64,000 bases of DNA, from positions 16,214,842 to 16,278,841 of the forward strand of contig JAUPFP010000001.1 in the NCBI GenBank assembly GCA_036925085.1, in the 5' to 3' direction. The translations under genes and the position numbers were made by a program. The notes under the pieces are model-generated. The model worked only from the letters and a program-made list of their open reading frames with translations. It made no database searches and was not told the origin of the DNA. This document shows positions 11,376 through 20,610 of the stretch, piece after piece. The stretch is from Brachycybe producta. Taxonomy: Eukaryota; Arthropoda; Diplopoda; Playtdesmida; Andrognathidae. Positions within the stretch are counted from its first letter, which is position 1; each line of letters starts with the position of its first letter.

Positions 11376-13685
11376 GGGCCCTCCATAAGGCTGATGGATA
11401 TGTGCCGCCCCTGGAGTGCAGAAGAGCCCTCCAGGTGGCCCCAGTTAGTTATGGGTGAGCATCCATTATGTTAAGGCTCGTGCAACACGTGGTGATCAAT
11501 GTAAGTCGATGTTCTGTAGGTTCGGCCGTTGATCTCGCTGTAGATCGCAGTCTTTTTGTCGGTAACCGACACTATCTTACCCTTATACACTGAGTAACGA
11601 TAGTTTACCTACGCTTAATAAAGATGGTATCGTTGTTTGAGTGGCTGTGTGGATGTTAGTGTTGTTCTTCAGTTGGGTGTGATGATCCCAACTGGTACAG
11701 TGGGTCTGTAAATTCTTTATTGAGTGTCAATTTTGGTAAGATCTTTCTCGACACGTGGTATTTGGTGACCACGTGGAGGTTATAAGAATCCCCAAAAGTC
11801 TCAAAGAAGAAACAGCAGATGTACAATGCAATTGCGAGCGTGTTACACCACCCAATCGAAATTGCACTGCGGAAAATGAATTGGAAATGAAAGTGTATTG
11901 CAGTTGCCTAAAAAAGAGGCAAGCAATATGAAGAGTAAAACTAGAGCGCGGTGCCCGCACTTTTAGTTTTACTTGAAAACAAGAATCAAGAGTGTGTGTG
12001 TAGAGAACACACAAAGAAACGAAAGTTCAAGATGGCTGAACTTTCTAAAGAAGGAGAAGTTCAAGATGGCTGAACTTTCCAAAGAAGCAAGAAAAAAAAG
12101 CTCATTTACTTTAAAAGTATAAACTTAGGTGCGGCTACCGCACGTCAAAAGTTTTAATTTAGATTTATTAAAATAAAAGTAAATCAGTGTAGAAATGGAA
12201 GTGTGTTCAACAAGCTAAATGCTTGGTGAACCAGAATAAATGTTCAGACTGTAGAAATTTTGTGTCCTCACTGCTGGATGGCTCTGGATAGAAAAGACAA
12301 GAGTCAGTGCCCAGTGAGGGACTATATTGAGTAGAATGAAGAGGTCCATAGGTGGCGCTGTGGTGGCCACTTCCGGTTCAGTTTATTGCAATGTCCAAAA
12401 AAAATGATGGCTTGAAGAATTCCTCCAGGGCACGTTTTTATGGTGGCCAGGAGAAAGAACACAAAAAAGAGAGAAAATTCAAAGAAAAGAGAAGTTTTCT
12501 CTAACAAGAGGAACTCCACCAGGGGGCTCGTGAGTGCAACCCTCTGGAAGAGAAGAAAGAAAAAGAGAAGACAAAAAGATGAGAGAAGGTACAACAATGA
12601 GCCACATGGAGCAAAAAAACGCTCCATTGGTGCTTTTTGAAGAGTGTCCGGTCGATCCAAGATGGCGGCCGGGCTTCAGTGCTGTCCAATGGAGAAAGTT
12701 CATGTGATGATACATTAAGCTGATGATGATGAAGAAATTGAAGAACATGACTTGGGACATAGAGGGTCCTAAGGGAAACACAATGAAAAGACAAAGAACA
12801 AAGAAAAAGGGGGGACAAGAAAGTCCCACGTGGCTAGATAAAAGTGTGTTTAAGCTCGTAAGCCCCCTAACAATGATACAAAGTTAGGAAGAAAACTTGC
12901 TAGAAAATTAAAGATGAAGAGTGAAGATAATAGGACATTTTAAAAGACACACACGTCCTTTAAAAGCCTATTAATAGGTGGATAGATAAGGAGATGAGAT
13001 TTATTTGCCTAAGCAAACTCCTCTCGGAGACTAAAAAGAATTTGTTTAAAGTGTTGCCCACACACCAACCAATGATACGGAGGAGGGTCGAGTGGGTTTT
13101 CACTTTGAAAATTAAAGAAGAATGAAGGTAACAGTGGGTGATGGTAATGAAAACATAAAACACAAAAACCTGGACGGAAACACATGTGTCCAAAGAACTA
13201 CTGCCAAGGTGTTTCCCACGTGCTTGATGGATGTCGATGCAGCAGTTCTTTTTGACACGTGTCTCTAAGGACGGGACACAGAATCGCGCGGTCGACACGT
13301 GGTGTGTGTAGCCACAAGTCTTTTTCGCGATTCCACAAAAACGGAGCCACGCGGTTGGCTTTGACGTGATCGAGGGCCTCCATACGTGATTCCAACACAA
13401 AAGACGCCGCACGGTTGGCTTTAACGTGATCGAGGGCCTCAATACGGGGTTTTACAAAAGGCGCCACGCGGTTGACTTTGACGTGATCGCGGGTATCCAT
13501 ACGCGGTTTTACAAACGACGCCGCACGGTTGGCTTTGACGTGATCGAGGGTCTCCATACGTGGTTCCAACATAGAAAGGACGGACGAAGCTTCGTGAGGC
13601 ACAATCACGAGACTTAGGACAAAGGGCGGCTTCTGTTTACAGGTCGGAGAAGGCAGATGAAGCTATACGACACACCTCTACCAAA
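11376..13685 (-). other. A1 leader region
   Basis: This is a long stretch between the 5' LTR and the gag-like region, related on the opposite strand to the A2 leader at 33036-34660. Shared landmarks include GTGTCCGGTCGATCCAAGATG (split here into shorter matches near 12640-12665), a block with CACGTGG and the motif TTGAGTGTCA. The primer site on the minus strand is TGGTAGAGGTGTGTCG (13668-13683), directly after the LTR. The leader contains a minisatellite listed separately. Confidence 0.7.
13335..13590 (-). repeat. Four-unit repeat of 57-62 bp in the A1 leader
   Basis: Four copies of a unit with GGTTGGCTTTGACGTGATCG start near 13343, 13405, 13461 and 13520. On the minus strand they are open and encode four copies of PRMExLDHVKANRxAxF inside a frame of 136 codons (13198-13608). 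Copy A2 has only one such unit (near 33155-33210), so the array expanded in A1 or shrank in A2. Whether the frame is translated is unknown. Confidence 0.75.
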
Positions 13686-14383
13686 TGTGAGCTTTTGACA
13701 TCAACCAATATTTATTACCAACCTTTAGATGACATTTTCCACACTTTGTTTCTTCTCTGAACAGTATGGTACCTGCACAGGGAAGATCCGAGCTGTAGAG
13801 AGAGCTGGATGGAGACAGATTGTAGTCACTCTTCTGCATGGGGGTGAAATCGATGCAGGAGAGTGGTGGCCATCTTTCTCTCTTCCGGTTGATGCTGATA
13901 TACATCTTCTCCATCGGTATACCGACAAGAGAAGATGTTGTAGCTGCTGAGAATCGTATAGCTCCTGCCCTATGGAGCCTCCGGCCTCTGAAGAGAAGTT
14001 AGTTACATATAGACAGAAAGACAACGCTGTTTCTTGTTACAACACTTTTATTCATCACTTGTAAGAAACACAGAATACAAGGATGAATATTAATAATACT
14101 AACGGTGCATCCTCAGGCCCATGATTCGGATAAAGATCACGTAATACAGGCAAAGAACAAGAACTGAGGAACAAAGAGGAACACGGTCCTTTTATACCTT
14201 GGACCTGTGTACACCTGCGAGGTGTAACCAGGTCCAAGTGACCATCATCCTTTATGTATCAATCCGCCGCTTGGGCATGAGTCAGAAAGCTGAGTCAGAG
14301 AAGAGGGAGGGACGGTTGAGAGTTGTTTACCCCCCTCCCCCGGGCTATGGTTTTGGCGGGATCACGATTTACAGGGTGTTACA
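13686..14383 (-). repeat. 5' LTR of A1
   Basis: 698 bp, beginning TGTAACACCCTG and ending GAGCTCACA-type on the minus strand. A TATAAAA box lies at about 14190-14196 and an AATAAA signal at 14047-14052, giving the normal U3-R-U5 order. A near-perfect 16-bp inverted repeat lies at 14201-14235, directly upstream of the TATA box. Confidence 0.9.
14201..14235 (-). promoter_or_regulatory. Conserved U3 palindrome next to the TATA box of A-family LTRs
   Basis: GGACCTGTGTACACCT and AGGTGTAACCAGGTCC pair at 14 of 16 positions around a 3-bp centre. The same structure is present at 5316-5350, 19560-19594 and 32503-32537, always just upstream of the TATA box. It may bind a dimeric activator; that is inference. 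Confidence 0.6.
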
Positions 14384-14387
14384 TAAC

Positions 14388-14804
14388 TATCTATAATTTT
14401 AGTTTCCAAAAGTATTAAATAATTAATATAATAAAATTTTAATATATTAAAAATTTATATATATACAAAAATAATAATATTAAAAGTACTTAATAATTAA
14501 TTTTAAAAATTTATTTCATTCATTTAGCCCACACAAACACAGGGTTGGAAAAATATTAGAACTTTGCTATTTTTATTTATTTTTAAAAGTATGAGTAAAA
14601 ATATAGGTAAGAATTTCTGAATAAAAATGACTCAATAGCATTTATGGCTATTAACTGGGTTATATTTGAATTGATACTGCCTATTCAGAATAAATTTTAA
14701 TGAGCTATAAAATAAATTAAATTAATTTCACATAAAATGATTTATATATCCCTGCCCCAAACAGTTTTGTATAAATAGTTGACAAAACATTCATAACAAT
14801 TTGT
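14388..14804. other. AT-rich part of the P transposon, no gene seen
   Basis: Lies between the A1 insertion and the end of the transposase. It is probably the transposon's 3' untranslated and subterminal sequence together with 4028-4796. Only very short frames are present. Confidence 0.5.
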
Positions 14805-16467
14805 TTATTTGTCAAAAAACATTTTCTTTTTCACTTCACTTTTTCTATCTTCAGATCCTTTCTGTTCTTGGTTTTTTAATTTCAAAGAATGGTGAACTCT
14901 GACATTTAAGAACAATTTTACCATAGTGTTTTTAAGATCATCACAAATAAAACTTGGAAACTCTTCAAACAATAGTAACATTAAATGACAATAAAGCTTG
15001 TTGTAGTGAGAACATCTTTTGAATGTTAGTAAAAATTTCTTTTCCCAACATTCAATCAGCTGAACGCACAAGTCTGTAGGTGAAGTTAAACCACATATGG
15101 AACCATCAGTTGCATATGATTTCATTAGAAGAAACATCTCATTTGATGACTCCATCATTTGTCCTGGCCTTAAAAGGTGCTGTGTACATGTTGTGCAGTT
15201 GTTCAAAACACCTTTGTCAATATTTTTAATTTCTGGGAGAGTTTCTTCAGAAGGCAGTTCCTCAGCTGTAGTGTGATTAGAGTCATCGACATCCAAAAGA
15301 CTTGATAAAAATGTTCATTAGTATCGAACTGACAGTTGGATCCTTCTGGTGGCTTTATCAACTCATTTGTGGCAATTCCATAAAATGCAGCTCTGAACTC
15401 CATGCAATTGGAATTTTCTCCTTTTCCTCCACTTTGTCGAATTCCTGAAAAAGTGCATTCAAGAATATCTTGATTGAGCTTTCTAGTTGTTGAAAGTATC
15501 AAACAATTGATCCATTACCTCTATAAATAATGCTGTTGAGAATGCTGCTTGAGGAAGTTTGCCTTTGGCAATCAGGACTAACATACCAACTGACACACTA
15601 TGGCTGAACACTTGTTCAGCCAAATTGACACGCATCTTTTGGAGTGATGAATGAATAAAAATGGGCTTATCTTTTAACTTTGGTGCATATCTGCACTCTG
15701 TTGCTGTGTCACATTCATAAAATGCTCTGAGATGTCTCCAAGATATAACTTCACCATTCAGTTCAAAGTCGTACTTTAGCAAATTATTCCTGATGCTTTT
15801 AAGCAGATGAGGTGGATGCATGAGGTAGAATGCAAAAATTTTGTCATCAGTGCAATAAAAATAAGGATCCTCTGATGTTACTCCAAGCTGACCAAAAGCA
15901 GCCCTGTTAGTCGCTCTTTGGTCACAAATAACAGCTACTACTGTAATCCCAATTTCTTTTAACCTTTTAATATGTTCCAGTAGCAAAGTCTTAATTGTTT
16001 TGGCTTTCATTGTACTTTTAATGAAGAAATATGAGAGTGGTTGCTTCCAAGACATAAATAAACCTTTTAACATAAAAACCATAACATGGTTAGCTGGTTT
16101 GGGAAATCTTTGGTTTTTCCCAAGATCTTCGTAGCCCTCCACTTTGTCATCATGCGAATTGTAACGTTATTCAACTTTTAGTGACATTTCATCAAACATA
16201 AGTATGGCAATCCTCTCTCTTTCATTCATACTTTTAATTTTGTGGCTAAGTACTTTTAAAGTGCTTTCATTCATGCCAGGTTGACTTCTAAGATTTCCTA
16301 TCCATGCTTTCAGGGTCTTTGTTGATGGAAGTTTGAATATATTGCCAAGCGTATGGTATACTTTTCGACTTTGGTACCTTAATGTGAGACATATTTGTTT
16401 CATCAATTTTGACCATCTGTAGCCATTCTTCTTGAAATGTGCCAATTTAAGTTGTGTGCTGACAATT

Positions 16468-18590
16468 TAATAATAATAATAATAATAATTTTATTTGTCA
16501 CTAAGGTGAAATTACAAATTCACAACTAACAAGTAACAAAATGTCAATCAATACATCACAAGAAATTAAATATTACAAAAAAATCAACAAAAAAGAAAGA
16601 ATTAATTCAATAAAATTCAATGACATCAATAAAATACATCAGCCTGGCGAAAATCACTCAGTTGTAAAGCCTTAATTTTTTCTTTAAAACTATAAAAAGA
16701 CGAACTGTTAACCATATTATCTGGTAAGACATTCCACAATGGTATAACTCTATTCAAAAAATTGTGTTTTCTACGATTTAATTTTTGCGGCCTCAAAGCT
16801 ATCCTCAAATTATGACTGTGTGTAATTGTGGATGAGGATTTAATGCATGCCAGAAAATCTTCAGAACAATAAGCCAAACCACATACAATTTTATAAAAAA
16901 GATATAACGATGCTTGTATTCTACGCACTCTTAATGAGTGTAGTTGTAATAGTAATAAACGATCACAGTAAGATTTATTCTCCATACCTGGCAGCAACCT
17001 TGTAAACTTTTTCTGAACCCGTTCAATTAGCGACCAAAAAGGAACAGCATATTCAAGACTCGGACGGACAAACGTAACATAAGCCTTAATCAATACCCTG
17101 ATTGGACTATTTACAAATATACGTGTAATAACCCACAATTTTTTGAGAGCTTTATTAGAGCTAGATTGGCAATGGCTACTAAATGAAAGTTTAGCATCTG
17201 TCAACACCAATAAATCCTTAACCTCAGACACCCTTTTAATCCTAGTATGCCCAATAAAATATTCTCCATCCAGGGTTTTAGTCCCAACACCCGAGACAGA
17301 ACATTTCCCTACATTCAGCTCCATTCCATTAATAGATAACCATTCAAAAGTATGTGTTAGTGTCATTTGCAGATTAATTGGATTAGAGCTAAAACATTTC
17401 AAATCATCTGCAAATAAATAAATTTTAGTATCACCAATTCTCCTTGGGACATCATTCATAAAACAACCAAACAATATGGGTCCCAAAATTCTTCCCTGGG
17501 GTACTCCCCTATCCGTTTGTACCCATTGTGATATACTAGTCCTGATTCTTACTCTTTGCTCTTTATTAATCAAAAATGCAGATACCCAGCTTAACAATAA
17601 ATTATCAAAACCCAACGCAGACAGTTTATAAAGTAACCGGTCATGAGGAACCCTATCAAAAGCTTTAGTTAGATCTAAAAATAAAACATCCATACCAATA
17701 CCTGAATCCATTATCTTCGAATAAGTCTCTAAACATTCAGTTAATTGCATTGTTGTAGATCTACCTGGTAAAAAGCCGAATTGCCTTTCATAAACCATAC
17801 CCATCTGCACCATATGTTCAATAATATAATTACCTATAATTCTTTCCATAATTTTACAACATATACAGGTAATTGAAATAGGACGATAATTACTAGGATA
17901 AGTTGGGACGCCAGACTTATATATCGGGATAATCTCTGCCTTTTTCCAAATAGCTGGTTTAATACCCTTTAATAGACTTAATCTAAAAACCAAGCGCAAT
18001 GGGTTTGCTAAAAGATCGGAACAATACTTCAAAACCACACCAGGAAGTTCATCCGGGCCACATGATGCATCCTTCTTAATAGATTTAAGTGAATTGTAAA
18101 CTGCTTCTACAGTGAACATGTCTAAAAGACCCAAATTTACATACCCCTCCTGTCTATTCATAATATGTCCTGTAAAATTCTGAGTAAAAGATTGTTTGAA
18201 CTGATTGGATAAAATAACCGCTATATCCCCATCATCAGTACAAATACCTCCATTATCTTTTAAGGCTGCAATTCCAATTCTGGATTTTAGTCTTTTTTTA
18301 GCAAACTTATAGAAGAGCCTTTGTGACCCACTTTCTACTACCTCCAACTCTTCCTTCGATAAAAATAATTTTGTTTGATAATCACATTGATTAGCAGTTT
18401 TCTTATATAACGATAAATCTTCTTCCTCGTTAGTAATTTTCCATTTTTCCAACTTTTTCTTAAACAAAGAGTGCAAATACTTAGGAAACTTATGCTTAAA
18501 TGGTAAACTTTTAGTAAATGGAGCCCATCTATCAATACAGAGCATAAGTAAATTCACAAAAGTAGTCCAAATAAAAAGGCATGGTCCAGA
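16468..18590 (-). mobile_element. LINE inserted in the P transposase, 5'-truncated, Jockey/CR1 group
   Basis: The interval ends on the left in an AAT-type simple repeat (16468-16490, the 3' tail on the minus strand) and on the right inside the transposase exon. It encodes reverse transcriptase but not the upstream endonuclease, as is common for LINE copies cut off during target-primed reverse transcription. The body lacks stops over about 650 codons, so the copy is relatively young and certainly younger than the transposon. The clade call rests on the style of the RT motifs and is tentative. I could not find a clear target duplication. Confidence 0.8.
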
Positions 18591-18878
18591 TAAGTAATGT
18601 GACAGCTGTTCAATGAGTTGCATAATTGGCATCACTTCCATCTTGGTTGCTTTCACTGTTGACACAGCTGCCATTTTATGTTTAAGGCGACTGTTAATTT
18701 GGTATTGTCGCTTTAAAGCAGTTTTAAGTCGCATTTTTTCTGGAGTCACATCTTCAGGATGCATTTCTTTTTGCCTAGGTGTAACATGAGCATCTGCATT
18801 CACTTCATTGGCAATACCTGCATCAATGGCATTTGTTATGGACTCCGGATTTTTAGATTCTAGGGTTTTAGATTCCAT
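16626..18878 (-). CDS. Chimeric open frame: P-transposase segment fused to LINE reverse transcriptase
   Basis: One uninterrupted frame of 750 codons. Residues 1 to about 97 are P transposase sequence (charged, with a coiled-coil-like LKTALKRQYQINSRLK) from the exon that begins at 18889. From about residue 98 the frame is LINE protein: a linker before RT; then YRPISIT, FLDLTKAFDRVPHD with the first catalytic Asp, GVPQGRILGP and YLFADDLK with the catalytic Asp pair; then a C-terminal region ending SDFRQADVFY. The two parts are joined in frame because of where the LINE landed. LINE reverse transcriptases copy their own RNA at a nicked target. This copy lacks the endonuclease, so autonomous activity is unlikely. 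Whether the fusion is ever expressed is unknown. The ATG shown is the first in the exon and need not be a real start. Confidence 0.65.
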   Translation of the reverse strand: MESKTLESKNPESITNAIDAGIANEVNADAHVTPRQKEMHPEDVTPEKMRLKTALKRQYQINSRLKHKMAAVSTVKATKMEVMPIMQLIEQLSHYLSGPCLFIWTTFVNLLMLCIDRWAPFTKSLPFKHKFPKYLHSLFKKKLEKWKITNEEEDLSLYKKTANQCDYQTKLFLSKEELEVVESGSQRLFYKFAKKRLKSRIGIAALKDNGGICTDDGDIAVILSNQFKQSFTQNFTGHIMNRQEGYVNLGLLDMFTVEAVYNSLKSIKKDASCGPDELPGVVLKYCSDLLANPLRLVFRLSLLKGIKPAIWKKAEIIPIYKSGVPTYPSNYRPISITCICCKIMERIIGNYIIEHMVQMGMVYERQFGFLPGRSTTMQLTECLETYSKIMDSGIGMDVLFLDLTKAFDRVPHDRLLYKLSALGFDNLLLSWVSAFLINKEQRVRIRTSISQWVQTDRGVPQGRILGPILFGCFMNDVPRRIGDTKIYLFADDLKCFSSNPINLQMTLTHTFEWLSINGMELNVGKCSVSGVGTKTLDGEYFIGHTRIKRVSEVKDLLVLTDAKLSFSSHCQSSSNKALKKLWVITRIFVNSPIRVLIKAYVTFVRPSLEYAVPFWSLIERVQKKFTRLLPGMENKSYCDRLLLLQLHSLRVRRIQASLYLFYKIVCGLAYCSEDFLACIKSSSTITHSHNLRIALRPQKLNRRKHNFLNRVIPLWNVLPDNMVNSSSFYSFKEKIKALQLSDFRQADVFY

Positions 18879-19417
18879 TTTTGAAACATCTAAAAATGTT
18901 TTAATTTCATATTAACATCTATACTCTAACATAATTGTAAGTTTTAAACCTTTTAGAATCTTTTGTTTTGCTCTCTTTTTTGTGTTACCACGGCTGTTCG
19001 TTTTAAAATTCTTCGCCTACTTTTCGTACTGGGTGGGGGATTCGGAATAGAAAAGATGGTTGGTACTGCTGTTCGAAGCAGTCTCTTCCTACAATTTAAA
19101 TTAAAAATGAAATTGCAGTCATAAATTAAATTAAATATTCATAGACTCATGATTATTCACTTAAATGGATCACTGAATTGGCTTTCTCCAAAGTGTTCTG
19201 CACACAGGACATAACTGTAAAGCTCAGTTGGTAACTTATTGAGTAAGTCAGCCCGATGTGTATTTATCACCCAATGTTTGCACCTAAAATTATTACAAAA
19301 ACCGACAAAATGTAGGTTCACATTTGAATTTCTATTTATTTACTATTTATTAAATACCTTTCTGGGTCTTTAGAAAATCTATAAAATGACAACCCTTTGC
19401 AGTTTCTTCTACTAATT

Positions 19418-20110
19418 TGTAACACCCTGTAAATCGTGATCCCGCCAAAACCATAGCCCGGGGGGTAAACAACTCTCAACCGTCCCTCCCTCCCCTCTGA
19501 CTCACCTTTCTGACTCATGCCCAAGCGGCGGATTGATACATAAAGAACCATGGTCACTTGGACCTGGTTACACCTCACAGGTGTACACAGGTCCAAGGTA
19601 TAAAAGGACCGTGTTCCTCTTTGTTCCTCAGTTCTTTCCTTTGCCTGTATTACGAGATATTATTCTGAATCATGGGCCTGAGGATTTACCGTTAGTATTA
19701 TTAAAATTCATCCTTGTATTCTGTGTTTCTTACAAGTGATGAATAAAAGTGTTGTAACAAGAAACAGCATTGTCTTTCTGTCTATATGTAACTAACTTCT
19801 CTTCAGAGGCCGGAGGCTCCATAGGGCAGGAGCTATACGATTCTCAGCAGCTACAACATCTTCTCTTGTCAGTATACCGATGGAGAAGATGTATATCAGC
19901 ATCAACCGGAAGAGAGAGAAAGATGGCCGCCACTTTCCTGCATCGATTTCACCCCCATGCAGAAAAGTGACTACAATCTGTCTCCATCCAGCTCTCTCTA
20001 CAGCTCGGATCTTCTCTGTGCAGGTACCATACTGTTCAGAGAAGAAACGAAGTGTGGAAAATGTCATCTAAAGGTTGGTAATAAATATTGGTTGATGTCA
20101 AAAGCTCACA
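19418..20110 (+). repeat. Solo LTR of the A family inside the THAP exon
   Basis: 693 bp from TGTAACACCCTG to AAAGCTCACA, with a TATAAAA box at 19599-19605, an AATAAA signal near 19742 and the U3 palindrome at 19560-19594. No interior of an element is attached. Flanks are AATT on the left and ATTT on the right, which agree at three positions and fit a slightly decayed 4-bp duplication. Its opposite orientation to A1 shows it is an independent insertion. Confidence 0.85.
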
Positions 20111-20273
20111 ATTTGTACAGTTAATTGCACTACTAAATTCCCCTCTATGTTTTTAAACTCATCATAATAACTTGAAAGTTGCCTGATTATAAAGTTATTT
20201 CATAATTAATTTAAAATCAGAATTAATGACAATTACCCTTAATTTAATTTTTTTTTGTCGGAAAAAGTGAATT

Positions 20274-20308
20274 TTTTTAGTCACTATAGGTGTTATAGTG
20301 ACTAAAAA
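20274..20308. repeat. Perfect 15-bp-arm palindrome near the right end of the P transposon
   Basis: TTTTTAGTCACTATA and its exact complement surround a 5-bp centre (GGTGT). It lies about 300 bp inside the right terminal repeat, upstream of the THAP exon. P elements carry subterminal inverted repeats, so a role in transposition or promoter control is possible, but this is inference. Confidence 0.65.
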
Positions 20309-20480
20309 TAAATTTCCTTTAAGCCACTAGCTGAATAATAGCACGCAAACAAAATGGCGGCACAATGACCTTCAGTCTTCATTTATAAAGCTGAGTGTAC
20401 CATCTTCTCTCTTTTAGGATCTTTGTTTCCGCTGTTCATCAAATTAGTACCCCCTAAAAAAATTTTATGCACAATAAACG

Positions 20481-20524
20481 AAATGAAAGTCGATTTATAT
20501 TTGAAAATAAATCGACTTTCATTT
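20481..20524. repeat. Perfect 17-bp-arm palindrome near the right end of the P transposon
   Basis: AAATGAAAGTCGATTTA at 20481-20497 is exactly complementary to 20508-20524, with a 10-bp centre. It lies about 80 bp inside the right terminal repeat. I did not find the same motif near the left end. Confidence 0.7.
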
Positions 20525-20585
20525 TGTTTTTTGCACCCCCAATTCTGCTGCACTCCCCCCTCCCGCAATTGCGGGTCCTGCGGGT

Positions 20586-20602
20586 GCCTAGCTACACCAG
20601 TG
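20586..20602 (-). repeat. Right terminal inverted repeat of the P transposon
   Basis: Read inward on the minus strand it is CACTGGTGTAGCTAGGC. It is followed directly by the TTGAGAAA duplication at 20603-20610. Confidence 0.75.
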
Positions 20603-20610
20603 TTGAGAAA

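Larger units (their letters stand above)
4801..14383 (-). mobile_element. Gypsy-type LTR element A1, full length, fossil
   Basis: Two LTRs (4801-5492 and 13686-14383) enclose a minus-strand interior and are flanked by the 4-bp duplication TAAC (4797-4800 and 14384-14387). Parts in transcription order are: 5' LTR, primer site, a leader of about 2.3 kb, a gag-like region, protease, reverse transcriptase with RNase H, integrase, a third open frame (ORF3) and 3' LTR. The coding parts lie in several frames with about five or more breaks, so the copy is dead. The two LTRs differ at roughly 25-30 of about 690 positions by hand count, near 4 percent, which suggests a fairly recent insertion. It sits in the P transposon and is therefore younger than it. 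Confidence 0.9.
14805..20160 (-). pseudogene. THAP-domain P-type transposase, spliced, interrupted
   Basis: The gene is read from right to left. The THAP zinc finger is spread over at least three exons. Part of the first lies right of the solo LTR (near 20111-20150, CTN motif) and part at 19358-19417 (SFYRFSKDPE). The second is 19161-19283 (CKHWVINTHRADL then LCAEHF). The third begins at 19088 (RTAVPTIF). The exon ends fit GT..AG splicing and give the continuous reading DPERCKHW. The catalytic part starts at 18889 with a coiled-coil-like stretch. It is split by a LINE and resumes at about 16467 with GYRWSK, MFDEMS, ICDQRATN, HLLKSIRN and LNQDILE, ending near 14805. These match the P/THAP9 transposase core. 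The aligned first THAP cysteine appears to be serine, and there are stops or frame changes near 16150, 15490 and 15290, so it is a pseudogene. Confidence 0.8.
4011..20602 (-). mobile_element. P-superfamily (THAP9-like) DNA transposon with nested insertions
   Basis: The ends are CAGTGGCGTAGCAAGGC on the left and, read inward from the right, CACTGGTGTAGCTAGGC, which agree at 14 of 17 positions. A perfect 8-bp duplication flanks them. The minus strand carries a THAP zinc finger and a P-type transposase. Three younger insertions sit inside: Gypsy A1 (4801-14383), a LINE (about 16468-18590) and a solo LTR (19418-20110). Without them the transposon would be about 4.2 kb, a normal size for an autonomous P-type element. 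The transposase is interrupted and is not expected to work. P-type transposons move by cut and paste with a THAP DNA-binding domain and an RNase-H-like nuclease core; that is family knowledge. Confidence 0.85.
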
